DNA of 16,168 nt from Chloroflexota bacterium (GCA_023459215.1 JAEWVF010000109.1:1-16168); one strand, 5' to 3'; counted from the stretch's first letter, positions 1-7,554 are shown. The notes: a model not told the origin generated them from the letters alone. Numbers and translations: made by a program.

Positions 1-1528
1 CCTGCCAGCCATAGCGGGCGCTGAGCAGGCGCGCAATCGTCCCGGCGGGCGCAGTGGCGTAGCCAAATCCGGCAAAGATGCAAGCGCCAAGCGTATCATA
101 ACCGGCCATGTTCAACTGGGCCGGCAGGGAGACTTTGGCCTGGCCGACCGGGTTCAAATGATCAACCTTGGCGCGGATGGTCAGTCCACAGGTATGGTCA
201 GCGCCCTGGGGCGTGGTGGCATACGTCACGCCGGTGCCCTTGATGGCGCGCGGCTCATAGGCGCTCATGGCCTGATTCTTGACCACCGGGACGCGCTCAT
301 TGCCGTACACCTTGCCGACAATGCCCGCGCCCGCGCCCAAAATCCGTCCGAGCGGGCTACCCGCGCGGATTTCATCCATCAACTGCAAGGCTGCCGCCCC
401 GTCGCCGAAGGCAAAAACGCCCGAATCGGCGGCCACGCCCAGGGCAGCGCCGAGTTCTATGGTGTCCAGACCGATGTCATTGGCCTGCCAATTCAGGCGT
501 GCAATTACATCCAGATCGCCAATGCCCAGGTTCGAACCCATCAACCCGACCGTTTCATATTCAAGCGGGGAAACAATCATCTTGCCATCTTCGCCGCCAA
601 AAATGTTCGAACAGCGGATGGTACAGCCCGCCATACAGGCGTGAGTGGTCTCGCTCTCGCCAGCGCGCTCGAGCAGTAAATCGCGCATGTATTCGCCGCT
701 GATGGTTTCAACCTCTTCGAAAGTTCCCTGCGAGAAATTGCGCGTGGGCAGCGCGCCGAAGCCCTGGGTCATCTGCGGCATGGCCTGGGTGCCATAATCG
801 CGATACAGCGCCGTCTGCGGATGAGACAACAGCGCAGCCGTGAAATCCTTCTGGGCCTTCTTGAAGGTCTCCGGGGCGTGGATTGGCGGCTTCTGGCCCC
901 CGGCATTGTCAAACACGATGGCCTTTAATCCCTTGGCGGCCATAACTGCGCCCAAGCCGCCGCGGGCCGCAATCCGGCTGGGAATTTTATCCTTGTCGAT
1001 ATTCTGGATTCCAGCCGAGAGCATCTTCATCTCGCCGCCGGGGCCGATCAGTGAAATGGCCACCTTATCGCCATAGCGTTCGACCAGCTTGCGGGAAGTT
1101 TCATAAACCCCCAGCCCGGCCAGTTCATCGGCTTTTTCCCATTTTGCCCCAGCCAGACTCAAGACCAGCACCCAGAGTCCTTTTTGCTCGGGTGCGTTTT
1201 CAATGATCAAGGCCTTTATGCCCATCATGGACATGTGCATCCCGGTGCGGCCGCCGGCGTTGGCTTCCTTGATGCCACCCGTCAACGGCGACTTGCCGCC
1301 GATGGAGATGCGGTCGGTCGATGAAATCATGTGCCCAACCAGCAGGCCGGGGGCAAAAATGAGTTTATTGAGTGGGCCAAGCGGCTCGCAAGTCGGCGGG
1401 ACTTCGTCGAGCATGATGCGCGCCAGCAGGCCGCGCCCGCCGAGTTTTTCCCAGGTTGCGGGGACAGGTTCCTGGGTCAGGGTCTGAGTTCTTACATTGA
1501 TTCGCCAGATTTGCATATTTTTCGCCAT
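1..1528 (-). CDS. aldehyde:ferredoxin oxidoreductase (AFOR), C-terminus cut by window edge
   Basis: Tungsten-pterin aldehyde oxidoreductase: aldehyde + H2O + oxidised ferredoxin -> carboxylate + reduced ferredoxin, cytosolic. I translated 509 uninterrupted residues; the gene runs off the left edge, and the family is usually about 600-650 aa, so roughly 100 or more residues are missing. Seen: N-terminal glycine-rich GGRGL near residues 30-34, SIGGKSPLTGG near 75-85, [4Fe-4S] ligands Cys298, Cys302, Cys306 and Cys483 (DTLGAC context), and a pterin-type NDIGLD motif at 350-355. The first cluster motif is Cx3Cx3C, not the Cx2Cx3C of the other AFOR here. The start is uncertain: ATG at 1528 (MAKNMQIW) or the in-frame ATG at 1516 (MQIWRINV). 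Neither has a Shine-Dalgarno, because a palindrome fills the space before the gene. It lies 37 bp after the HemL-like aminotransferase, probably in one transcript. The substrate is unknown; an aldehyde made by that aminotransferase is my inference. Confidence 0.9.
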   Translation of the reverse strand, partial: MAKNMQIWRINVRTQTLTQEPVPATWEKLGGRGLLARIMLDEVPPTCEPLGPLNKLIFAPGLLVGHMISSTDRISIGGKSPLTGGIKEANAGGRTGMHMSMMGIKALIIENAPEQKGLWVLVLSLAGAKWEKADELAGLGVYETSRKLVERYGDKVAISLIGPGGEMKMLSAGIQNIDKDKIPSRIAARGGLGAVMAAKGLKAIVFDNAGGQKPPIHAPETFKKAQKDFTAALLSHPQTALYRDYGTQAMPQMTQGFGALPTRNFSQGTFEEVETISGEYMRDLLLERAGESETTHACMAGCTIRCSNIFGGEDGKMIVSPLEYETVGLMGSNLGIGDLDVIARLNWQANDIGLDTIELGAALGVAADSGVFAFGDGAAALQLMDEIRAGSPLGRILGAGAGIVGKVYGNERVPVVKNQAMSAYEPRAIKGTGVTYATTPQGADHTCGLTIRAKVDHLNPVGQAKVSLPAQLNMAGYDTLGACIFAGFGYATAPAGTIARLLSARYGWQ

Positions 1529-1531
1529 CCC

Positions 1532-1559
1532 GTAGGGGCACGATATATCGCGCCCTTAC
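1532..1559. repeat. 28-bp near-perfect palindrome (GTAGGGGC family)
   Basis: The two 14-nt halves, 1532-1545 and 1546-1559, are reverse complements except at two positions; one of these is a G:T wobble and the other an A-C mismatch. It occupies almost the whole gap between the HemL-like aminotransferase stop and the AFOR start. The outer word GTAGGGGC recurs at 14590-14597 (as its complement) and 16087-16094, so this is the shortest of three related palindromes in the window. On the minus-strand mRNA it would fold into a hairpin ending 3 nt before the AFOR start. Confidence 0.75.
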
Positions 1560-1565
1560 CAAGAT

Positions 1566-2921
1566 TTATTGAAACAACGATTTCACCGCATCGCGGAAAA
1601 CCTGGGTATGATAATCCACGTCCGCTGCGCTGGTATCGGGTGAAATAAGCGCCATGTTATGAAAAGGCGTCATCAGGATGCCGCGATTGAGCATGTACAG
1701 GTGCATGTAGCGGTCGAGTTCATGGTCGATGGCCACAGCCGCCTCGCCGCCATTCCGGGGCGGACGGGGCCGGAACCAGTACTCGGAACGGTTGCCGAGC
1801 CGTTTGACAATCCAGGGTAGATTGAATTCAGCAATAACCGTTTCGACTCCGGCGGTAAATTTCTCCTGCAAGGCAATCGCTCTCTCGTAAAAAGCCGGGG
1901 TCAGGACATGCTCCAGGGTGGCTTTCATCGCTGCAATCGAAAGCGCATTCCCCGCCAGGGTCCCGCCGATGCCGCCCACGTCCGAATCGTTGACATCCAG
2001 GCGGGTAACGAACTCATCGGCTACCTGTTGGGTAAAACCGTAGACCGCCGCCGGGACTCCGCCAGCCAGCGGCTTGCCAATCGTCAGGAAATCCGGCTCC
2101 AGGCCATGCGCGGCAGTATAACCACCAGGGCCGGTACAGATTGTGTGGGTTTCATCAATGATCAGGTAAGCGCCGTACTTGCGGGTTAACTTACGCAGCT
2201 CGGCGTGGTAGCCAGGCTCCGGGTGGATGATGCCGATATTCGTCATCACCGGCTCGGCCAGCACCGCAGCCACATCCCCGGCCGATAAGGCCACCTCCAG
2301 CGCGGCGACATCGTTGAATTCAATCACCTTGGTGGTATAGATCGGGTCGACCTGCGGCCCCATGTTGTTCGGGCGCGAAATAGGCGTGCCTTCTTCGTCC
2401 AGAACGATAAAGGTTTCATCGACCGTGCCGTGGTAGCAATAGTTGTAAACCAGCACCTTGGGCCGCCCGGTGATCATACGCGCCATGCGCAAAACATGCC
2501 GGTTGGCATCGGTGGCGGTCAGGGAAAACTGCCAGAGCGGCAGGCCAAATCGGCGTTGAAGTTCCTCGCCGACCGCGATGACATCTTCATAGGGCAGCAT
2601 CAGGGTGATGCCCTTGGCGGCCTGTTCGGCAATCGCCTTGAGCGTGGCTTCGGGCGCGTGGCCGGTCATCGCGCCGGTGTCGCCCAGACAGAAATCGATG
2701 TAGTGATGGCCATCCACATCGGTAAAATGCGCGCCCCTGGCCTCGCGCACGAAAACAGGAAAAGAACCTGCCCAGCGAATCATCCACAGCATCGGCACAC
2801 CGCCCTGCAAAGAGTTGCGGGCGCGCTGGTACAAACGATAAGATTCGGGATGCTCGGCGTGGAATTTTTGCTCTTCCTGTCTCAGGAGAGTCTCAAGATG
2901 GGCGCGATTAAGTTCTGGCAT
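1566..2921 (-). CDS. class III omega-aminotransferase, HemL/beta-amino acid transaminase-like
   Basis: PLP-dependent transaminase of fold type I, 451 aa. Seen: YHG at 163-165 (cofactor stacking region), IIDET with Asp256 (binds the PLP pyridine nitrogen), and TIGKPLAGGVP with the Schiff-base Lys283. The layout, with an approximately 40-residue N-terminal helix, then GGVP, then the DVDGHHYIDF strand, resembles glutamate-1-semialdehyde aminomutase and beta-phenylalanine-type transaminases. The usual phosphate-binding SGTEA is replaced by TATDAN (135-140). No heme genes are nearby, and the next gene is an AFOR, so an amine- or beta-amino-acid-deaminating role is more likely than heme synthesis. 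Start ATG 2921 has GGAGG at 2925-2929, only 3 nt upstream. The gene is divergent from the adenylate cyclase, with about 12 bp between start codons. The exact substrate cannot be read from the sequence. Confidence 0.88.
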   Translation of the reverse strand: MPELNRAHLETLLRQEEQKFHAEHPESYRLYQRARNSLQGGVPMLWMIRWAGSFPVFVREARGAHFTDVDGHHYIDFCLGDTGAMTGHAPEATLKAIAEQAAKGITLMLPYEDVIAVGEELQRRFGLPLWQFSLTATDANRHVLRMARMITGRPKVLVYNYCYHGTVDETFIVLDEEGTPISRPNNMGPQVDPIYTTKVIEFNDVAALEVALSAGDVAAVLAEPVMTNIGIIHPEPGYHAELRKLTRKYGAYLIIDETHTICTGPGGYTAAHGLEPDFLTIGKPLAGGVPAAVYGFTQQVADEFVTRLDVNDSDVGGIGGTLAGNALSIAAMKATLEHVLTPAFYERAIALQEKFTAGVETVIAEFNLPWIVKRLGNRSEYWFRPRPPRNGGEAAVAIDHELDRYMHLYMLNRGILMTPFHNMALISPDTSAADVDYHTQVFRDAVKSLFQ

Positions 2922-2933
2922 AGGCCTCCGAAA

Positions 2934-4199
2934 ATGTCATCCTTTGATACAATCGTGGTTGTGAAACACGCGCTAAAAACCTTCCTTGACCTTGGCACAA
3001 CGATAGCGGATAGCGCCGATGAGAGAGCCGCCAAGCGGCTTTTTGTATTGGCGACCCTTAGCGGCATTGCGCTGACGGCATTGATGGGCCTGTCCCTGCT
3101 GCGGGAAAAAGAACAAGCCCTGGGCGTTCTCTTCCTTTCCTGGACTGCCTGGCACGGGCTGACCCTGATCGTGCTGAAAAACTCGCGCCGCCTGCAAGAA
3201 CGCTGGGTCGCCGCCCACCTGGCCATCGGCATTGCCGCCGCCGGGATTTTGAGCTACGCGCTGGGCAATTTCATCCAAAGCGGCTTGCTCATTTACGCCC
3301 TGAGCATTCCGATCCAGGCGATGGCGTTCCTGCCAAAGCGGGTTGGCCGCTTTGCGCTTTTCCTGGGGCTGGTCATGCTGGTCGGGTTTATCATCAGGCC
3401 AACATCCGGGCCGATCCAGCAACTCCCGATTTGGATGCTCTCGGTCTGGTTCATCGCCAACCTGTTGACCAGCGGGGTCATCATTTACCTGGTGGTGATT
3501 TTCGTCTTTGCGCAGCGCGACCGCGCCCGCCAACACCTGAAAGATGAACAGATCAAGACCGACCGCTTGTTGAGCAGCATTTTTCCGGCCAAGGTGGCCT
3601 CCCAGGTCAAGAATTCCCTGCTCGACGAGAGCACCGTGCCAATGATTGCGGAGCAGTTCAACGAAGCCAGCGTGATGTTTGCCGATATGGTCAACTTCAC
3701 CACCATGTCCACCCGCATGTCGCCGCGCGAACTGGTGACCATGCTCAGCGCGGTCTTTTCCCATTTCGACCGGCTGGCCGAAAAACGCGGATTGGAGAAA
3801 ATTAAAATCGTCGGGGATTGCTACATCGTCGCCGCCGGGCTTCCGCAGCCGCGCCCCAATCACGCCCAGGCCCTGGCCGAGCTGGCCCTCGAAATCCAAT
3901 CCTTCAGCCGGAATTCGCATTTCGGCGTACACAAAGTCAGCTTTCGCATCGGTATTCACAGCGGACCGCTCATCGCCGGGGTAATTGGACAAAAGAAAAT
4001 CAGCTATGACCTGTGGGGAGACACCGTCAACATTGCCAGCCGCATGGCCAGCAAAGGCCCTGGGGCGGGTATTCAAATCACCCGTCAGGTTTACGATCTC
4101 ATTAAAGACGAGTTCGTTTGCGTCCCGCGCGGAAAAGTGTTCGTAAAAGGCAAAGGCGACATGGAAACCTGGCTGCTGACCGGCAAAATCCATTCTTAA
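2934..4199 (+). CDS. membrane-bound class III adenylate cyclase, six-TM type
   Basis: Makes cAMP from ATP at the inner face of the membrane; 421 aa from ATG 2934. Seen: about six hydrophobic segments (roughly residues 35-55, 62-81, 92-111, 113-133, 139-155, 165-193), a charged cyclase-linker helix (194-220), then the catalytic domain (about 243-418). Catalytic residues are complete: metal ligands Asp251 (FADMVNFT) and Asp295 (KIVGDCY), adenine-selecting Lys291 and Asp359 (YDLWGD), and transition-state Asn366 and Arg370 (NIASR). The Lys/Asp pair marks ATP rather than GTP as substrate. This is the layout of mycobacterial Rv1625c, so the enzyme should act as a homodimer. It is the only plus-strand gene. 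Start alternatives: ATG 2898 has AGGAG at 2884-2888 but would overlap the divergent aminotransferase by 24 bp; GTG 2961 lies 7 nt after a TACAAT box. Its link to amine metabolism is unknown. Confidence 0.9.
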   Translation: MSSFDTIVVVKHALKTFLDLGTTIADSADERAAKRLFVLATLSGIALTALMGLSLLREKEQALGVLFLSWTAWHGLTLIVLKNSRRLQERWVAAHLAIGIAAAGILSYALGNFIQSGLLIYALSIPIQAMAFLPKRVGRFALFLGLVMLVGFIIRPTSGPIQQLPIWMLSVWFIANLLTSGVIIYLVVIFVFAQRDRARQHLKDEQIKTDRLLSSIFPAKVASQVKNSLLDESTVPMIAEQFNEASVMFADMVNFTTMSTRMSPRELVTMLSAVFSHFDRLAEKRGLEKIKIVGDCYIVAAGLPQPRPNHAQALAELALEIQSFSRNSHFGVHKVSFRIGIHSGPLIAGVIGQKKISYDLWGDTVNIASRMASKGPGAGIQITRQVYDLIKDEFVCVPRGKVFVKGKGDMETWLLTGKIHS

Positions 4200-4204
4200 G
4201 GTGC

Positions 4205-4240
4205 AAACAGGCCTGCTCATCACAGCAGGCCTGTTTTTTT
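4205..4240 (+). terminator. rho-independent terminator after adenylate cyclase
   Basis: A perfect 13-bp stem (4205-4217 with 4224-4236), a 6-nt loop, then a run of T to 4240. It begins 5 bp after the cyclase stop. The convergent aminotransferase stop codon (4239-4241) overlaps its T-tract. In the minus direction the hairpin ends with only three T, so termination there would be weaker. Confidence 0.92.
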
Positions 4241-5519
4241 ATTTCAGGGTTTGTTTCAGGGATGCCGTGAAAATGCCGAGCGCATCCCGGATTTGGGCAT
4301 CCGTCACGTTCAAGGGCGGGATCCAGCGAATGGTCGAATCGAATGTCCCGCAGGAAAGCAGGAGCAGGCCCTGTTCCTCGGCGGCGTGGATCAGCTCCTT
4401 GACCAGGTTTTTGGCCTTTTTGTAATCGCCATCGACCTCGAACTCAGTGCCAATCATCAGTCCCAGGCCGCGCACATCGCCAATCTGCGGATATTCTTCC
4501 TGTAATTTGCGCAGCCCGGTCTGGAGTTGCAGGCCGCGGGCCGTGGCGTTTTCGAGCATCTTCTCTTCTTTCATCGCCTGGATGGTGGCAACCCCAGCCG
4601 CCATGGCAACAGCATTTCCACCGTAGGTGCCGCCGTGCGAGCCGGTCGGCCATTTTTTCATCAACTCAAGGCGGCTGAAAACACCTGAAAGCGGCAAGCC
4701 GGAAGCAATCCCCTTGGCAACGGTCATAATGTCCGGGACAATGCCGTAATGTTCCAGCGCAAACCATTTGCCGGTGCGGCCAAAGCCGCTCTGCACCTCG
4801 TCAAAAATCAGCAGGATGCCGTGCCGGTCACAGCGTTCGCGCAAACCCTGCATAAAGGAAGCCGGCGGCGGGACGTATCCGCCCTCACCCAGGACCGGCT
4901 CGATCAGGATGGCGGCAACATCGTGCGGGGCAATCTGGCTGACGAGCAGTTCATCCAGCGCCTCGAGCGCATAATGAGCAGCCTGTTCTTCTGCCATGCC
5001 GAGCTTATAGGCATACGGATACGGGGTTACGTATACCCCGGAAGGCAAAAGCTGGGCCGCGCCCTTATAGCCAGTCTTGGATGTGGTCAGGGCCATGGTC
5101 TGGCCGGTGCGCCCGTGGAAGGAGCCGGTGAAGACAATCACCGCCTGCCGTCCGGTGGCCGCGCGGGCCAGCTTGAGCGCGCCTTCGACCGCTTCCGCGC
5201 CGGAGTTGCTGAAGAAAAAACCATCCATCGCCGGGGGAACGATGGTGCGCAGTTCTTCGATCAGGCGCAGCATCGGCTGATGTACCACAATGTTGGCCTG
5301 GGCGTGCAGGAACAAACCGGCCTGCTCGCGGACGGCCGCAACCACCTTTGGGTGGCAGTGGCCGGTGTTGGTTACGCCAATTCCGCAGGTGAAATCGAGG
5401 TATTTGCGCCCATCGCTGGCATAGATGTAGCTGCCCTCGGCGCGTTCCGCCTCGATCGGGAAAATCCGCGACCAGACGGGAGACATGTGGGGGAAATTCT
5501 GTTCATAAAGTTGAGTCAT
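4239..5519 (-). CDS. 4-aminobutyrate/omega-amino acid aminotransferase, class III (GabT-like)
   Basis: PLP transaminase, 426 aa, predicted to pass the terminal amino group of GABA or a similar omega-amino acid to a keto acid, giving a semialdehyde. Seen: NSGAEA at 105-110 (PLP phosphate), GSFHGRT at 132-138, IEP at 206-208, FDEVQSGFGRTG with Asp240, Schiff-base Lys269 (TVAKGIASGLP), GGTYGGN at 296-302, and Arg398 before IPPLN. Length and motif order are normal for GabT-type enzymes. I chose ATG 5519 because AGAGGA (5525-5530) lies 5 nt upstream; a TTG at 5534 lacks such a site. It follows the AFOR stop by 20 bp, so the two are surely co-transcribed. This suggests that the AFOR and aminotransferase act on the same carbon chain. 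Substrate range (GABA, beta-alanine, 5-aminovalerate) is undecided. Confidence 0.92.
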   Translation of the reverse strand: MTQLYEQNFPHMSPVWSRIFPIEAERAEGSYIYASDGRKYLDFTCGIGVTNTGHCHPKVVAAVREQAGLFLHAQANIVVHQPMLRLIEELRTIVPPAMDGFFFSNSGAEAVEGALKLARAATGRQAVIVFTGSFHGRTGQTMALTTSKTGYKGAAQLLPSGVYVTPYPYAYKLGMAEEQAAHYALEALDELLVSQIAPHDVAAILIEPVLGEGGYVPPPASFMQGLRERCDRHGILLIFDEVQSGFGRTGKWFALEHYGIVPDIMTVAKGIASGLPLSGVFSRLELMKKWPTGSHGGTYGGNAVAMAAGVATIQAMKEEKMLENATARGLQLQTGLRKLQEEYPQIGDVRGLGLMIGTEFEVDGDYKKAKNLVKELIHAAEEQGLLLLSCGTFDSTIRWIPPLNVTDAQIRDALGIFTASLKQTLK

Positions 5520-5524
5520 GGAAA

Positions 5525-5530
5525 TCCTCT
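5525..5530 (-). promoter_or_regulatory. ribosome binding site of GabT-like gene
   Basis: AGAGGA on the minus strand, 5 nt before ATG 5519. It decides between this ATG and the TTG at 5534, which would place the site inside the coding region. Confidence 0.75.
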
Positions 5531-5539
5531 GCAAAACGA

Positions 5540-7477
5540 TTAGAGCAGCGCGCCTGCCCAGGCAAGGTCGAGCTTTTCCAGTTGAATTTTGGTTGGCATG
5601 CCTTCGTTCGTCCAGCCGGCCAGCCGGTAATATTCATCGAGGGCAAATTCAATTTCTTCATGGGTCAAGGCAATGCCCGCCGTTGGGCCTTCGCCCTGCA
5701 AGGCTTTGTAGAATTTCTTGGGCAGTTTATCCTGCTGGCGGTCAAACCCTTCGCGGGCATTGAAAACGCGCATCAGGTTCAAGCGGCGCTCACCCACCGC
5801 GACCAACTCGTCAACGGTGACATCCCAGCCGGTAACGGCATTGACCATGGCCGCGGTCTCAGCCGGGCCATAAAGCGTCCAGCCGGGCCCCCAAACAAAC
5901 TGGCAAAGTTCAAGCGTGTCGAGCATCGAATAGAAAGCGTGGGTTTTGTAGGCAAATTTGACCTTGTCCGCCCCCAGGCTCATCGGCGGTAAACGCTCGG
6001 GCAGGCCCAGCAGGGCCAGGCGACTCATATACAGGTCTGAGGCGATGCCATCCTCGATCATCCAATCATGTTCGCTGGATTGGTGGTCGGCGCCAAAGGC
6101 ATTGACCGCATAAATCAGCCCCAGCGAACGCTTGGCCTGCGGCATGTGCGCCGGCGCTTCAGCGCCCTTCGAGGTAATCAGGCACTCATCCGCGCCATTG
6201 CCCCAGGTCGCCGCAGCACGCTCGGAGCCTTGTCCCAGCAATTTGCCCAGCGGGGTCGAAGCGGTCACAATCTCATTCAAGACTTGCAGCATGGCATCCG
6301 CGTCGCCAAAGCGAAGTTCAATCCCGCCGGTCTGCTCTTTGGTAATAATCCCCTTTTCATAGCATTCCATGGCGAAGGCAATCGTCGCGCCGCAGGCAAT
6401 GCTGTCGACCGCGTACATGTTCACAATCTGGTTGGCCAGCGAAATTGCCGCCAGGTCTTTTACGCCGCAATAAGAGCCAAACGTGCCGATGGTTTCATAC
6501 TCAGGCCCGCCGTAATTATGGTCGACCCGATATTTACCCTCGCCCAGTTCGACCACCCGCTTGCAGCGTACTACACAGGCGTAGCAGGTATCGCGGCCCT
6601 GTTTATCCTGTTTGCCTTCCGGCGAGCCGCGCAGGTATTCCTCGTACAGTTTTTCGCCGCTGATCTCCTCGGCAGCCTCGAACGCGCCCTCGTTGTAGTT
6701 ACGGGTCGGCAGCGTGCCCATCGAATGCTGCGGATTGACGACGCTGGCCGTGCCATACTTGCCCAGGCCATCCATATCCGGGTTATTTGGCATTTCCTTC
6801 GGCCCCATGCGGTTGAGCGCCGTCAGGGCTTTCTGGTCGGCAACAGTCGGTTTTTGCGTTCCGCGCACCACAATCGCCTTCAGATTTTTGGAAGCGGCCA
6901 CCAGGCCCATGCCGGTGCGTCCGTTATTGCGGTTCGACATGCTGACCAGGCTGGAGAAAAGGATGCCGTTTTCCGCGCCTGGGCCGTGTTGCAGGATTTC
7001 GATTTTATCGTCGCCCAATTCCGCTTTCAAAACGGAATCGACCTCACCCGTCACCTTGCCAGCCAGATGGGAGGCGTCTTTCAACGCTGCGACGCCGTCC
7101 TTGATCCACAGGTAAACCGGTTTCGCCGCTTTTCCCTTGACGACGATCCCATCAAAACCGGCGAACTTCATCTCTGCCGGAAAGAACCCGCCGCCCTGCG
7201 AATCCCCGATCCCGCCGCTGATGGGCGACTTGGCGTTGACGTTGACCCGGCTCTGGCCGCTGATGCTGGCCCCGGTGGTGACACCTGTAAAAATAGTCAA
7301 AACGTTTCCAGGGTCAAGCGGATCAACCCCGGCCGGCATTTCCTTCAAAATATAATAAAGCCCCATGGCAGACCCGCCCATGTAGGTGCGGTAAAACTGC
7401 TCAGGGGGCGTTTCGACCGTTAGCGCGCCGCGGGTCAAATCCACGTGCAATATTCTTCCGTTATAACCGTGTGGCAT
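5540..7477 (-). CDS. aldehyde:ferredoxin oxidoreductase (AFOR), complete
   Basis: Full-length W-bis-pterin aldehyde oxidoreductase, 645 aa, cytosolic; oxidises an aldehyde to the acid with ferredoxin as acceptor. Seen: GYNGRILHVDLT at 4-15 (typical AFOR N-terminus), SGQSRVNVNAKSPISGG at 73-89, NNGRTGMG at 184-191, [4Fe-4S] ligands Cys298, Cys301, Cys305 (Cx2Cx3C) and Cys525. The two pterin-binding motifs, DxxGLD and DxxGLC in archaeal AORs, are degenerate here: NMYAVD at 353-358 and DTLELC at 520-525, so the active-site lining may differ. Start ATG 7477 has AGGAGG 6 nt upstream and a clear promoter at 7513-7541. The GabT-like gene follows 20 bp downstream. The aldehyde is unknown; 4-aminobutanal or succinate semialdehyde would fit the neighbours. 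It is clearly diverged from the other AFOR in this window, so not a recent duplicate. Confidence 0.95.
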   Translation of the reverse strand: MPHGYNGRILHVDLTRGALTVETPPEQFYRTYMGGSAMGLYYILKEMPAGVDPLDPGNVLTIFTGVTTGASISGQSRVNVNAKSPISGGIGDSQGGGFFPAEMKFAGFDGIVVKGKAAKPVYLWIKDGVAALKDASHLAGKVTGEVDSVLKAELGDDKIEILQHGPGAENGILFSSLVSMSNRNNGRTGMGLVAASKNLKAIVVRGTQKPTVADQKALTALNRMGPKEMPNNPDMDGLGKYGTASVVNPQHSMGTLPTRNYNEGAFEAAEEISGEKLYEEYLRGSPEGKQDKQGRDTCYACVVRCKRVVELGEGKYRVDHNYGGPEYETIGTFGSYCGVKDLAAISLANQIVNMYAVDSIACGATIAFAMECYEKGIITKEQTGGIELRFGDADAMLQVLNEIVTASTPLGKLLGQGSERAAATWGNGADECLITSKGAEAPAHMPQAKRSLGLIYAVNAFGADHQSSEHDWMIEDGIASDLYMSRLALLGLPERLPPMSLGADKVKFAYKTHAFYSMLDTLELCQFVWGPGWTLYGPAETAAMVNAVTGWDVTVDELVAVGERRLNLMRVFNAREGFDRQQDKLPKKFYKALQGEGPTAGIALTHEEIEFALDEYYRLAGWTNEGMPTKIQLEKLDLAWAGALL

Positions 7478-7512
7478 GAAAAACCTCCTCGGGGAAGTAA
7501 GAAACTATCCTG

Positions 7513-7541
7513 ATTATAAAATCTGCGTATCGAAAAGGCAA
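7513..7541 (-). promoter_or_regulatory. sigma70-type promoter of AFOR-GabT operon
   Basis: On the minus strand, TTGCCT (7536-7541), a 17-bp spacer, then a perfect TATAAT (7513-7518). A start near 7506 gives a leader of about 28 nt containing the AGGAGG site. This is the best promoter match I found in the window. Confidence 0.72.
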
Positions 7542-7554
7542 TCTATCTCTTCCG

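Noticed and set aside
1566..2921. Glutamate-1-semialdehyde aminomutase (hemL) identity
   Set aside because: The phosphate loop and lysine context differ from HemL, there are no heme genes nearby, and an AFOR is the next gene. Kept as HemL-like only.
2430..2933. Extension of the cyclase frame upstream to 2430
   Set aside because: This would overlap about 490 bp of the well-supported aminotransferase on the other strand, and the extra residues look like antisense translation.
2973..4223. 416-codon minus-strand frame opposite the adenylate cyclase
   Set aside because: Cyclase catalytic residues are all in the plus frame; the opposite frame is low-complexity, Gln/Asp/His-rich and runs across the terminator.
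6068..7423. Long plus-strand open frame (451 codons) opposite the complete AFOR
   Set aside because: The minus-strand AFOR has a full set of motifs, a promoter and a ribosome site; the opposite frame has no recognisable domain and is a GC-rich codon shadow.
1..7477. The two AFORs as pieces of one gene split by rearrangement
   Set aside because: Each has its own N-terminus and its own four cluster cysteines, and they differ in sequence.
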